The notes: generated by a model from the sequence alone, not told the origin. Shown: positions 49,804-58,933, numbered from the stretch's first letter. The stretch is DNA of 64,000 bases from Actinoplanes octamycinicus (GCF_014205225.1 NZ_JACHNB010000001.1:5933501-5997500); one strand, 5' to 3'. Numbers and translations are program-made.

Positions 49804-50744
49804 CACTGAGCCTTTCCGCGCCACGGGCCGCGCTGCGCCCGGAACGATAGGACGGTCAACGCCGCGGTGGCGACGAAGAGCACGAACGCGGCCGCCGACG
49901 CGTACCCGAAGTTGTATTTGACGAACGCCTGCTGATAGATGAGGTAGGGGAGCAGGCTGGTCGAGTCACCCGGCCCGCCGTCGGTCAGGACGAAGACCTG
50001 CACGAACGCCTGCAGGTACCCGATCATCGACGTTACGACGACGAACAGGGTCGTCGGGCGCAGCATCGGCCAGATCACCCGGCGGAACCTCGCCCAGGCC
50101 CCGGCGCCGTCCACCTGGGCCGCTTCGAGCACGTCCGCGGGCAGGGCGTACAACCCGGCGAGGTAGAGGATCACCCCGAAGCCGAAGTCCTTCCAGATGG
50201 TCATCACCATGACGGCGGGTAGCGCGAAACGGCTGTCGTAGAGCCAGTTCACGTCCAGCCCGAGGATCGAGTTCACCGCGCCGAACTGGGGGTTGTACAT
50301 CAGCCGCCAGACGTACGCCACCGCGACCAGCGGGGTGACGGTGGGCAGGTAGAGCAGGGTCCGGTGCAGGGTCCGGACCCGGGTCAGCGAGGAGTGGACG
50401 GCGTAGGCGAGGGCCATGCCGAGGACCACCCGGCCGATGATCGCGCCCGCCATGAAGACGACGGTGTTCACCGAGGAGGTCCAGAACACCGGGTCGGCGA
50501 ACAGGCGGCGGTAGTTCGCCGTGCCCACCCAGCGGTAGGTGCCGTTGAGCGGGTTCCAGTCGTGCAGGCTGCCCAGGAGCGCGGCCACGATCGGCCAGGC
50601 CACCAGGGCCAGGATCGCCACGGTGACGGTGGTGACGACGACCAGCCGCAGCGGGCGCTCGCCGTGCGCGGCCGGGGTCCGGCGTGAACCGGCCGGTGGC
50701 CGCACCGATGCGGCCACCGGCTGAGCGGATTCGGTGGTGGTCAT
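49803..50744 (-). CDS. ABC sugar transporter permease, MalF type
   Basis: The 313-residue protein begins MTTTESAQPVAASVRPP at 50744. It has a polar N-terminus and six helices (first: VVTTVTVAILALVAWPIVAA) and carries the cytoplasmic EAA loop PADVLEAAQVDGAGAWARFR. It pairs with the MalG-like permease to form the channel for oligosaccharide import. It lies 11 bp after the binding-protein stop and its own stop overlaps the next start by one base. The frame remains open far upstream over the binding-protein gene, but the conserved permease sequence begins here. Confidence 0.93.
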   Translation of the reverse strand: MTTTESAQPVAASVRPPAGSRRTPAAHGERPLRLVVVTTVTVAILALVAWPIVAALLGSLHDWNPLNGTYRWVGTANYRRLFADPVFWTSSVNTVVFMAGAIIGRVVLGMALAYAVHSSLTRVRTLHRTLLYLPTVTPLVAVAYVWRLMYNPQFGAVNSILGLDVNWLYDSRFALPAVMVMTIWKDFGFGVILYLAGLYALPADVLEAAQVDGAGAWARFRRVIWPMLRPTTLFVVVTSMIGYLQAFVQVFVLTDGGPGDSTSLLPYLIYQQAFVKYNFGYASAAAFVLFVATAALTVLSFRAQRGPWRGKAQ

Positions 50745-50755
50745 CGGGCCCGGCC

Positions 50756-52129
50756 TCAGTTCGAGGGCGCGTAGGCGGGATAGAGCTTCTCGGCCGAGGT
50801 GAAGTTCTTGCCGGCCAGGTCGGCGGCGATCTTCTGCTGCGCCGTGGTCAGCGCCTTGGCCGGGTCGACCTTGTTGTAGAGGATGTCCTGCCACATCTTG
50901 GTGAAGTTGTCCTCGAAGGTGGACGGGACGGTGCCGGGCCAGATGTAGCGGCTGATGTCGCCGTACGCCTGCAGCGCCGGATCGGCCTTGATCTCCGGGT
51001 CGTCCGCCAGCGGCTTGTACGCCGGGAAGACGCCGAGGCTCAGGTCGAGCGCCTTCATGTCCGCCTTGTCGGTGAGGTAGAACTTCAGGAAGTCCTGGGC
51101 GGCCGCCTGCTGGTCGGCCGGAGCGTTCTTGTTGATCCCCACGGTCGACTCGCCGTTGTAGCGGTCGTAGGCGTACGGCGTCGCGCCGGCGGTCGGCACC
51201 GGGGTGCGGAAGACGCCGAACTTGATGGCGGGGAACTGGCTGCGCAGCGTGCCCTCGTACCAGCCCCAGGCGTAGACCATGGCGGTCTGGCCCTGCCCGA
51301 AGCTGGTGGTGGCCTCGGTGCCGAAGTCCTTGGAGCCGGAACCGTCCGCGTAGATCTGCAGGAACCGCTGGATGACCTGCCTGTTCGCCGGGTTGTCGAC
51401 GGTCGGCGTGGTGCCGTCGGCGGCGAACATGTTCTGCCCCAGCTGGTACGCCATGCCGGCCTGGAAGGCGCTGAAGGAGCTGTTGAAGTTGAACCCGGCC
51501 TGCTTGAGTTTCGCGCCGTCCTTCACGGTGAGCTTCTTGGCGACCTCGCGGAACTGGTCCCAGGTGGCCGGGATGTCCGCGTCGGTCAGGCCGGCGGCGG
51601 CCCACATGTCCTTGTTGTAATAGATGGCGCCGCTCATCAGCCCCAGATCGAGGTAATAGATCTTGCCGTCGATAACGTGCGATTTCGCGTTGAGGTAATC
51701 CGCCGCCAATTGGTCGACCGGGATGTCGTAGGGCGCCATGTACTTGATGACATTGTCGTGCTGACTGTTGTGGATGTTGAAAATTGCCGGCCCCTTGGGG
51801 CCCTGCAGTTGCAGCGGCAGCTTCGTCCAGTAGTCGTCCCACGGCTGGTTGACGACGGTGATGTCCACGTTCGGGTGGATCTTCTGATAGGCGTCGGCGA
51901 ACGCCTGAATCTGCGGGATGTTTCCCCAGGCCCACCAGTCGAGGTGGATCGGCTTGCCGTCGTTGACCAGGGTGTTCGGGTCGTACTTCAGAGTGGCGCC
52001 GGCGACCGGCAGCCCCTTGGCCGCCGTGGTGTCGGTCACCCCGTCGCCCCCGGAGGGCTTGCTGGAGCAGGCCGTTATCATCAGGACGCCGGCCGCGAGG
52101 ACGGCGGCCAGCGTGCGCGTGGTTTTCAT
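50756..52129 (-). CDS. Sugar-binding lipoprotein of alpha-glucan ABC importer
   Basis: The 457-residue protein starts at 52129 behind a strong GGAGG site. A lipoprotein signal (MKTTRTLAAVLAAGVLMITACSS, lipobox ITAC) precedes a family-1-type extracellular solute-binding fold with aromatic sugar contacts (LDWWAWGNIP, WDDYWTKLPL, YAWGWYEGTL). It captures oligosaccharides for the two permeases downstream. It heads the operon and is divergent from the LacI gene at 52308; the 178-bp gap holds a GTTTACCGGTATAT operator-like site, so sugar-induced derepression is expected. Binding preference (maltodextrin, isomaltose, other) cannot be told from sequence. Confidence 0.92.
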   Translation of the reverse strand: MKTTRTLAAVLAAGVLMITACSSKPSGGDGVTDTTAAKGLPVAGATLKYDPNTLVNDGKPIHLDWWAWGNIPQIQAFADAYQKIHPNVDITVVNQPWDDYWTKLPLQLQGPKGPAIFNIHNSQHDNVIKYMAPYDIPVDQLAADYLNAKSHVIDGKIYYLDLGLMSGAIYYNKDMWAAAGLTDADIPATWDQFREVAKKLTVKDGAKLKQAGFNFNSSFSAFQAGMAYQLGQNMFAADGTTPTVDNPANRQVIQRFLQIYADGSGSKDFGTEATTSFGQGQTAMVYAWGWYEGTLRSQFPAIKFGVFRTPVPTAGATPYAYDRYNGESTVGINKNAPADQQAAAQDFLKFYLTDKADMKALDLSLGVFPAYKPLADDPEIKADPALQAYGDISRYIWPGTVPSTFEDNFTKMWQDILYNKVDPAKALTTAQQKIAADLAGKNFTSAEKLYPAYAPSN

Positions 52130-52206
52130 GGAACCTCCGCTGAAAATGGAGTAAGCACAGGCATAAACCATCCACGGAATGACGGTGGACATCCCGGATG
52201 GATTAG

Positions 52207-52220
52207 GTTTACCGGTATAT
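52207..52220. promoter_or_regulatory. LacI-type operator in divergent glucan-operon promoter
   Basis: GTTTACCGGTATAT, with the perfect core TACCGGTA, lies between the binding-protein start (52129) and the lacI start (52308). A close relative, GTTTACCGATAAAC, lies just after the lacI gene at 53346. Confidence 0.6.
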
Positions 52221-52307
52221 GGCAGAACGCTAGACCGGCCGCCCGGAGACGTCAAGATGGTTCGATGTCCGGGTGCGGCCGAGACCAGGGCGCAGAGAGG
52301 ACGAGAG

Positions 52308-53339
52308 ATGCCGACGCTGCAGGACGTCGCCCGCGAGGCGGGAGTCTCCAAGATGACGGTCTCCAACGTGCTGAACGGGCGCCGGGACCGGGTCTCACCC
52401 GCCACCATCGCCCGGGTCATGGAGGTCGTCGGCCGGCTGGGCTACGTCCCGAACGCCACCGCCCGGTCGCTGAGCGCGCGCCGGTCGAACATCGTCGCCC
52501 TGGCTTTCCCGAGCCGCGCCGCCGGCGGGGTCACCCCGCTGACCAACCCGCACGACTCGCTGTTCCTCAGCGAGGTCGAAGAGCACGTCACCCAGGCCGG
52601 CCTCTACCTGATGGCGCACTCGGTGAACAGCGTGGAGTCCACCGCCAACAGCCTGCGGTCCTGGAACGTCGACGGGGTGATCTTCCTGGGCACCCGGGCG
52701 GACGAGGTCGCCGCGCTGCAGGCGGCCTACGACGCGCCGATGGTCTTCATCGACAACCACGGCACGCTGCCGCACATCAGCAACGTCGGCATCGAGGACC
52801 GGCTCGGCGGGCATCTCGCCGGCCGGCGCCTGGTCGAGGCCGGACACCGGCGGATCGGTTTCGTCGGGCCGAGGTTCGACGAGCCGGGTGTGGTCCGGGA
52901 GCGGCACGCCGGATTCGTGCAGGCGCTGGCCGAGGCCGGGCTGAGCCTCCGGCCGGAACACGTGGTGCACTGCAACGCGGGCTTCGACCACGCGGTCGCC
53001 GCGGCGCGCCAGGTGCTGGCGGCTCCGGAGCGGCCGACGGCGGTCTTCGCCACCGCCGACATCATCGCCGCCGGCCTGCTCAAGGGCTTCGTCCGGGCGG
53101 GCTGCCGGGTGCCGGACCAGATGTCGATCATCGGGTTCGACGACCTGGAGGTGGCCCAGCACGTCACGCCCGAGATCACCACGCTGCGCCAGGACATCCC
53201 GGGCAAGGCGCGGGCGGCGGTGGAGGTGCTGCTGACCCAGCTCGCCCACTGGCCCGCGGCCCGGTCCGAGCGCCGGGTGCTGGGCGTCACCCTGATCGAG
53301 CGCGAGTCCGTCGCCCCGCCCCCGGCCGATCCGGTCTGA
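52308..53339 (+). CDS. LacI-family repressor of alpha-glucan operon
   Basis: The 343-residue regulator starts at ATG 52308 after GAGAGG. Its helix-turn-helix is LQDVAREAGVSKMTVSNVLN (residues 3-22) with hinge helix NATARSLSARRSN, followed by a periplasmic-binding-protein-like sensor domain (DGVIFLGTRADEVAAL, MVFIDNHGTLPHISNVGIED, GHRRIGFVGPRFDEPG, TAVFATADIIAAGLLKG, SIIGFDDLEVAQHVTPEITT). It is divergent from the operon for the binding protein, permeases, GH31 and GH13. By arrangement it represses that operon and itself; the inducer is likely the transported oligosaccharide or its breakdown product. Confidence 0.93.
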   Translation: MPTLQDVAREAGVSKMTVSNVLNGRRDRVSPATIARVMEVVGRLGYVPNATARSLSARRSNIVALAFPSRAAGGVTPLTNPHDSLFLSEVEEHVTQAGLYLMAHSVNSVESTANSLRSWNVDGVIFLGTRADEVAALQAAYDAPMVFIDNHGTLPHISNVGIEDRLGGHLAGRRLVEAGHRRIGFVGPRFDEPGVVRERHAGFVQALAEAGLSLRPEHVVHCNAGFDHAVAAARQVLAAPERPTAVFATADIIAAGLLKGFVRAGCRVPDQMSIIGFDDLEVAQHVTPEITTLRQDIPGKARAAVEVLLTQLAHWPAARSERRVLGVTLIERESVAPPPADPV

Positions 53340-53345
53340 CCCGCA

Positions 53346-53359
53346 GTTTACCGATAAAC
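53346..53359. promoter_or_regulatory. Second LacI-type operator-like site
   Basis: GTTTACCGATAAAC is nearly palindromic (12 of 14) and matches the site upstream of the regulator at 11 of 14 positions. It lies seven bases after the lacI stop. It could be an auxiliary operator for looping. Confidence 0.45.
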
Positions 53360-53467
53360 CCAATGCCGGATGCCGACTTCGGCGCCCGGGCCATTCACTT
53401 CAGGGCTCGGGGACCAGCGGCGCGCGCGGTGCCGCTGGGCACGGTAGCGGCCGCGGCTCACGGTTCC

Positions 53468-53520
53468 GGCTGGTCGTCAGGGGTGTCTCGCGACAGCTGA
53501 GACACCCCTGACGACCAGCC
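53468..53520. terminator. Bidirectional terminator with perfect 22-bp stem
   Basis: Arms 53468-53489 and 53499-53520 pair perfectly across a 9-nt loop between the lacI gene and the convergent alkB gene. The rest of the 53340-53685 gap holds only the operator-like site and no gene. Confidence 0.9.
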
Positions 53521-53685
53521 GAGGGCCGGGAGGCGCGTGACGGCCTCGGGCGGGCTGGGCGTCGCGGTGGGCGAGCGGACCCGCACGACACGCGCCGCGG
53601 CCGGGCGCCGGCCGGGCCTCGCGGGCCGACTGCCGCGGTGCTGCCAGTCGTACCGAAGGAAAGCATCGCGGCAGCGGCAGGGGCC

Positions 53686-54795
53686 TCAGCGCTGGAGCCG
53701 GTTGGCGAGGGTGGGGTCGCCGTTGTAGTGGGCGAGGACTCTCGGGTCCATGACCCGGCGCCACAGCGGCGGGATCAGGGCCAGGACCAGCATCGTGGCG
53801 TAGCCGGCCGGGAGCTGCGGGGAGACGTCGAAGCTGCGCAGCGTCTGGTAGCGGCGCAGCGGGTTGGCGTGGTGGTCGCTGTGGCGTTGCAGCTGGAAGA
53901 GGAAGACGTTGGTGGTGAGGCGGTCGCTGTTCCAGCTGTGCCGGGGGTCGACCTTCTCGTAGCGGCCGGCCGCGTTGCGCTGCCGCAGCAGGCCGTAGTG
54001 CTCCAGGTAGTTGACCGCTTCGAGGACGGTGAAGCCGACCACCGCCTGCAGCACCAGGAAGGTCAGCACCCCGGGTCCGAAGGCGACGGTGAGGGCGGCG
54101 AAGAGCAGCGCGGTCATCACCCAGGCGTTCAGGATGTCGTTGCGCGGGGACCACGGGCTGCGCCCGCGCAGCCGGTGCCGGCTGGTCTCCAGCCGCCAGG
54201 CCGACACCAGACTGCCCTTCACGGTACGCGGCCAGAACCGCCAGAACGACTCGCCGAGCCGGGAGCTGGCCGGGTCCTCCGGGGTGGCCACCCGGACGTG
54301 GTGGCCGCGGTTGTGCTCGACGAAGAAGTGACCGTAACCGGTCGGCGCGAGCGCGATCTTGGAGAGCCAGCGCTCCAGTGACTCGCGTTTGTGGCCGAGT
54401 TCGTGCGCGGTGTTGATCGCGATGCCGTTGACCAGCCCGGCGGTGAGCACCAGCCCGGCGGCACCGCCGACGCCCGGCCCGCGGACCCAGATCGCGCAGG
54501 TCATCACCAAGGCGGCGTACTGGGCGGGGAGGAACAGGTAGGTGATCCAGCGGTAGTAGCGGGAGGCCTGCAGGGCCGGCACCACCTCCTCGGGCGGGTT
54601 GGCGTGGTCGTCGCCGACGAGCAGGTCGATGACCGGGATGACGCCGAGGATGACGATCGGAGTCAGCCACCAGGCCCACGTCGAGCCGGTGGCGGCGCCG
54701 AGCAGCAGGGCGGCGAAGGGAAGCGCGGGGACGACGAGGGCGAGCGGCCAGAGCGGGCGTTTGGTGTCCCGCCAGGGGACGACGGCGGCGGTCAT
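53686..54795 (-). CDS. alkB: AlkB-type non-haem diiron membrane alkane monooxygenase
   Basis: The 369-residue membrane protein begins MTAAVVPWRDTKRPLWPLAL at 54795. It has about six helices and the four diiron histidine motifs: HELGHKRE, EHNRGHHVRV, NYLEHYGLLR and QRHSDHHANP. It hydroxylates medium-chain alkanes or fatty acyl chains at the terminal carbon, with electrons from rubredoxin. No rubredoxin gene or C-terminal rubredoxin domain is present here. There is no clear ribosome site; the start lies six bases from a 16-bp palindrome at 54802, so a leaderless mRNA is possible. Neighbouring genes are sugar regulators, so the location is isolated. Confidence 0.9.
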   Translation of the reverse strand: MTAAVVPWRDTKRPLWPLALVVPALPFAALLLGAATGSTWAWWLTPIVILGVIPVIDLLVGDDHANPPEEVVPALQASRYYRWITYLFLPAQYAALVMTCAIWVRGPGVGGAAGLVLTAGLVNGIAINTAHELGHKRESLERWLSKIALAPTGYGHFFVEHNRGHHVRVATPEDPASSRLGESFWRFWPRTVKGSLVSAWRLETSRHRLRGRSPWSPRNDILNAWVMTALLFAALTVAFGPGVLTFLVLQAVVGFTVLEAVNYLEHYGLLRQRNAAGRYEKVDPRHSWNSDRLTTNVFLFQLQRHSDHHANPLRRYQTLRSFDVSPQLPAGYATMLVLALIPPLWRRVMDPRVLAHYNGDPTLANRLQR

Positions 54796-54801
54796 GCATC
54801 G

Positions 54802-54817
54802 ATGCTTTACAAAGCAT
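54802..54817. promoter_or_regulatory. Perfect operator-like palindrome at alkB start
   Basis: ATGCTTT-AC-AAAGCAT (16 bp) sits six bases upstream of the alkB start codon, in a position to block transcription or initiation. The half-site and 2-bp spacer fit a TetR-type repressor site; no cognate gene is adjacent. Confidence 0.65.
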
Positions 54818-54916
54818 GCTCTGGTGTCAAGAGTGTGGACAAGAGGTGCCTGTTTGTCGACATGTGGGGCCGACGCTATGGTTTGGCGGGAAAAATGCGC
54901 GCGGGAGGAGAGCCGG

Positions 54917-55954
54917 ATGCCGCCGGGGTTGAAGGACGTCGCCCGGCAGGCGGGCGTCTCGATCAAGACCGTCTCCAACGTTGTAAACGGTTACCTGCAC
55001 GTCGCGCCGGACACCCGCGCCCGGGTGCAGAAAGCGATCGCCGAGCTGGGCTACCGGCCGAACGTCGCGGCCCGGCAGCTGCGCGGCGGCCGATCCGGGG
55101 TGATCGCCCTGGCGCTGCCCGAGCTGCGCTCGGCCTACTTCGCCGAGCTGGCCGGCTCGATCGTCAAGGCGGCCGAGGAGCGGCACTGGACGGTGCTGAT
55201 CGACCAGACCGACGGCTCCGCCGAGCGGGAGCGCGGCCTGGTGTCCCGGCTGCGCCGGCACCTGATCGACGGGCTGATCTTCAGTCCGCTCGGGATGGCC
55301 GGCCCGGAGCTGGCCGCCGACGCCAGCGACACCCCGATGGTGCTGCTCGGCGAGCGGGTCTGGCACGGCCCCGCGGACCACGTCGCGATCGACAACACCG
55401 CGGCCGCCGCCGAGGCCACCCGGCACCTGTGTGAGCTGGGCAGACGCCGGATCGCGGCGATCGGCGCGCAGGACGCGCCGACCGCGGTGACGGCCCGGCA
55501 GCGGCTCGCCGGGTTCGAGGCGGCGCTCGCCGAGGCGGGCCGGCGGGCGGATCCCGGGCTGGTCGCGCACGTCGAGGAGTTCCACCGGGCGGACGGCGCG
55601 GCGGCGATGGCCCGGCTGCTCGACTCCGGCGACCCGCCGGACGCGGTGTTCTGCTTCAACGACCTGCTGGCCATCGGCGCGATCCGCACGCTGCTGGACC
55701 GGGGCTACGCGGTCCCCGGCGACGTCGCGGTGATCGGCTTCGACGACATCGAGGAGGGCCGGTTCAGCTCGCCGACGCTGAGCACCGTGTCGCCGGATGT
55801 GGACCGGATCGCCCGGACCGCGGTCGACCTGCTCGCCGAGCGCCTGGACCTGCCGCGCGGCGAGGACGCCCCGGCACCCCGGGAGGTGCGCATCGAGCAC
55901 CGGGTGGTGGTGCGGGAGAGCACGCTGGGCCGGCTCGCCGCCCGTCGCGTCTGA
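54917..55954 (+). CDS. LacI-family regulator of arabinan operon
   Basis: The 345-residue regulator starts at ATG 54917 behind GGGAGGAG. The helix-turn-helix is LKDVARQAGVSIKTVSNVVN (residues 5-24), then hinge NVAARQLRGGRSG, then the sugar-sensing domain (HLIDGLIFSPLGMAGPELAA, RRIAAIGAQDAPTAVTARQR, PDAVFCFNDLLAIGAIRTLL, AVIGFDDIEEGRFSSPTLST). It lies directly upstream of, and in the same direction as, the GH51-ABC-GH43 operon, with TACAACGTTGTA operators in the gap. An 11-of-12 operator match lies inside its own codons at 54974, suggesting autocontrol. The inducer is probably arabinose or an arabino-oligosaccharide. Confidence 0.92.
   Translation: MPPGLKDVARQAGVSIKTVSNVVNGYLHVAPDTRARVQKAIAELGYRPNVAARQLRGGRSGVIALALPELRSAYFAELAGSIVKAAEERHWTVLIDQTDGSAERERGLVSRLRRHLIDGLIFSPLGMAGPELAADASDTPMVLLGERVWHGPADHVAIDNTAAAAEATRHLCELGRRRIAAIGAQDAPTAVTARQRLAGFEAALAEAGRRADPGLVAHVEEFHRADGAAAMARLLDSGDPPDAVFCFNDLLAIGAIRTLLDRGYAVPGDVAVIGFDDIEEGRFSSPTLSTVSPDVDRIARTAVDLLAERLDLPRGEDAPAPREVRIEHRVVVRESTLGRLAARRV
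54974..54985 (+). promoter_or_regulatory. Intragenic operator match in lacI-type gene
   Basis: TCCAACGTTGTA matches TACAACGTTGTA at 11 of 12 positions, within codons for S-N-V-V in the helix-turn-helix. The Val codons used (GTT, GTA) are rare in this GC-rich genome, which hints at selection on the DNA site. Confidence 0.5.
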
Positions 55955-56006
55955 GGCGCTGACGCGCCCGAAATCACGCTCTTGTAACACGCGTGCCACA
56001 GGCCAT

Positions 56007-56031
56007 TTACAACGTTGGTTACAACGTTGTA
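56007..56031. promoter_or_regulatory. Tandem LacI operators before GH51 operon
   Basis: TTACAACGTTGG (56007-56018) is followed directly by TTACAACGTTGT (56019-56030); the second, with A56031, contains the perfect 12-bp palindrome TACAACGTTGTA (56020-56031). They lie 49-73 bp before the GH51 start codon. Confidence 0.85.
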
Positions 56032-56079
56032 GAACTAGTGCTGCCCGTCACATGACGTTTCGTTTCCGGGAGCTCATCT

Positions 56080-57594
56080 GTGGAATCCGCGCACCTCGCC
56101 GTCGATCCGGCGTTCTCCGTGGCCGCGGTCGACCGCCGCCTCTTCGGCTCCTTCGTGGAGCACATGGGCCGGTGCGTCTACACCGGCATCTTCGAGCCCG
56201 GCCACCCGGCAGCCGACGACGACGGCCTGCGCACCGACGTCCTCGCCCTGACCCGCGAGCTCGGCGTCACCCTGGTCCGCTATCCGGGCGGCAACTTCGT
56301 CTCCGGCTACCGCTGGGAGGACGGCATCGGCCCGGTCGGCGAGCGCCCGCGCCGGCTCGACCTGGCCTGGCGGACCATCGAGACCAACGCGTTCGGCCTC
56401 AACGAGTTCATGACCTGGGCCGGCCGGGCCGGCGTCGAGCCGATGATGGCGGTCAACCTGGGCACCCGCGGCGTCGCCGAGGCCGCCGAGCTGGTCGAGT
56501 ACTGCAACCTGCCGAGCGGCACCGCGGCCGCCGACCTGCGCCGCAAGCACGGCGTGGCGCAGCCGCACGACATCCGGCTCTGGTGCCTCGGCAACGAGAT
56601 GGACGGTCCCTGGCAAACCGGCAGCCTGACCGCGTACGAGTACGGCCGGCTCGCCGCCCGGGCCGGGCACGCCATGCGCAAGGTCGACCCGTCCATCGAG
56701 CTGGTCGCCTGCGGCAGCTCCAACTCGAGCATGCCGACCTTCGCCGCCTGGGAGGCCACCGTCCTGGAGCAGGCCTACGACCAGGTCGACTACCTGTCCC
56801 TGCACCAGTACTACGACCCGGACAAGACCGACCCGGCCAGCTTCCGGGCCTCGGCGGTCGACCTGGACGGCTTCATCGACGCGGTGATCGCCACCGCCGA
56901 CCACGTCCGGGCCAAGCTGCGCCGGCCGAAGCGGATCAAGCTGGCCCTGGACGAGTGGAACGTCTGGTACCAGACCCGGTTCACCGAGCCGGAGGACCGG
57001 CCGATCGCCGAGGAGCCGTTCCGCCTGATCGAGGACGACTACACGGTCACCGACGCGGTCGTGGTCGGCAACCTGCTGATCAGCATGCTGCGGCACGCCG
57101 ACCGGCTGACCGTCGGCGCCCAGGCCCAGCTCGCCAACATCATCGCCCCGATCCGCACCGAGCCGGGCGGCCCGGCCTGGCGGCAGACCATCTTCCACCC
57201 GTTCGCGATCACCGCCGGGCTGGCCCGCGGCACCGTGCTGCGCACCGCGGTCACCGGGCCGCTGATGGCCACCGGCGAGTTCGGCGACGTGCCGGCGCTC
57301 GACTCGGTCGCGGTGCACGACGCGGAGCGCGGCGAGCTGGTGCTCTTCGTGGTCAACCGCGGGACCGAGGCCGTACCGATGCAGCTCGATCTCCGGTCGT
57401 TCCGCGGCCTGGAGATCGCCGACCACATCTCGATCAGCGATCCGGATCCGGCGGCCCGCAACAGCGTGGCCGAGCCGGACCGGGTCACCCCTCGCCGGAC
57501 CGCCGGCCCCGCGCTCGACGGCGGGACGGCCACCGTCCTTCTCCCGCCGGTCTCCTGGCACGCCCTCCGCTGCACCGTTCCCCCGAAGGAGTAA
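56080..57594 (+). CDS. GH51 alpha-L-arabinofuranosidase
   Basis: The 504-residue cytoplasmic enzyme (GTG start, GGGAG upstream) has no signal peptide. Its barrel carries FGSFVEHMGRCVYTGIFEP, VRYPGGNFVSGYRWEDGIGP, the acid/base Glu in WCLGNEMDGPWQ (about 173) and the nucleophile Glu in KLALDEWNVWYQ (about 292). A C-terminal beta domain has ALDSVAVHDAERGELVLFVV. GH51 enzymes release terminal arabinofuranose from arabino-oligosaccharides. It opens the operon with the sugar importer and GH43 and is preceded by two LacI operators, so it processes the imported oligosaccharides. Confidence 0.95.
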   Translation: MESAHLAVDPAFSVAAVDRRLFGSFVEHMGRCVYTGIFEPGHPAADDDGLRTDVLALTRELGVTLVRYPGGNFVSGYRWEDGIGPVGERPRRLDLAWRTIETNAFGLNEFMTWAGRAGVEPMMAVNLGTRGVAEAAELVEYCNLPSGTAAADLRRKHGVAQPHDIRLWCLGNEMDGPWQTGSLTAYEYGRLAARAGHAMRKVDPSIELVACGSSNSSMPTFAAWEATVLEQAYDQVDYLSLHQYYDPDKTDPASFRASAVDLDGFIDAVIATADHVRAKLRRPKRIKLALDEWNVWYQTRFTEPEDRPIAEEPFRLIEDDYTVTDAVVVGNLLISMLRHADRLTVGAQAQLANIIAPIRTEPGGPAWRQTIFHPFAITAGLARGTVLRTAVTGPLMATGEFGDVPALDSVAVHDAERGELVLFVVNRGTEAVPMQLDLRSFRGLEIADHISISDPDPAARNSVAEPDRVTPRRTAGPALDGGTATVLLPPVSWHALRCTVPPKE

Positions 57595-57599
57595 TCACC

Positions 57600-58933
57600 G
57601 TGACCATCAACCTCAACCGTCGTAACCTGCTCGGACTCGGTCTCGGCGCGGGCAGCGCCGCGCTGCTCGCGGCCTGCGGTGACAGCGGCCCGAGCGACAA
57701 GGTCACCGGCGGCGGGCAGAACGCCGCGCCGGCCGCCACCGACTACACCGGGCCGAACGTCTCGCTGGCCTTTTGGAACGGCTTCACCGGCGGCGACGGC
57801 CCGTTCATGAAAAAGTTGGTCGACCAGTTCAACACCGAGCACCCGAACATCAAGGTCACGATGAACGTGTACCAGTGGGCGGACTACTACCAGAAAGTGC
57901 CCGCGGCGGTCTCCACCGGCAACGGCCCGGACCTGGGCATCATGCACGTCGACCACGTCGCCACCAACGCCGCCCGCGGTGTCGTGCTGCCGCTCGACGA
58001 CCTGGCCAAGACGCTCAACCTGACCGAGGCCGACTTCTCGCCGCCGGTCTGGAAGGCCGGCGTCTACCACGACAAGCGCTACTCGATCCCGCTCGACGTG
58101 CACCCGCTCGGCCTGTTCTACAACAAGAGCGTGCTGGAGAAGGCCGGCCTTGACCCGGCCAAGCCGCCGATGACCGCCGACGACTACATGAAGGCGCTCG
58201 ACACGCTGAAGAGCAAGGGGATCCAGGGCCACTGGGCCACCCCGTTCCCGTTCACCGGCGAGATGCAGTTCACCGCGCTGCTCTGGCAGTTCGGCGGGCA
58301 GCTCTTCGACGAGCAGGGCACCAAGCCGATGTTCGCCGAGCAGGCCGGCGTGCAGGCGCTGACCTGGCTGACCGACCTGGTCAAGAACGGGTACAGCCCG
58401 AAGAACGTGGCCCAGGACGCCGACGTGGTGGCGCTGCGCAACGGCAAGAACGCGTTCAACTGGAACGGCATCTGGACGATCAACACGCTCAAGGAGGACA
58501 AGGCCCTGCAGTGGGGCGCCGCGCCGCTGCCGCAGATCGGCACCCAGAAGGCGGCGTGGGCCGGGTCGCACCAGTTCGTCCAGTTCAAGCAGAAGCAGGC
58601 GGACGCCAACAAGCTGACCGCCGGCAAGGTCTTCATCAACTGGATCAGCCAGCACTCGATCGAGTGGGCCAAGGGCGGCCAGGTGCCGGCCCGCAAGGAG
58701 ATCCGGGACAGCGCCGAATTCCAGGCGCTCACCGAGCAGGCCGCGATCGGCACGCAGATCGACTACCTGCAGTTCCTGCCGTCCACGCCGGGTATCTCGG
58801 ACGCCATGGCGACCGTGGACACCGCGGTGAACGAGGCCATCCTGCTGCGCAAGGAGCCGGGCAAGGCGCTGGCCGACGCGGCCGCCAAGGCCGGGCAGAT
58901 CCTGGAGGCGAACCGCAAGAAGTACGGCAACTG

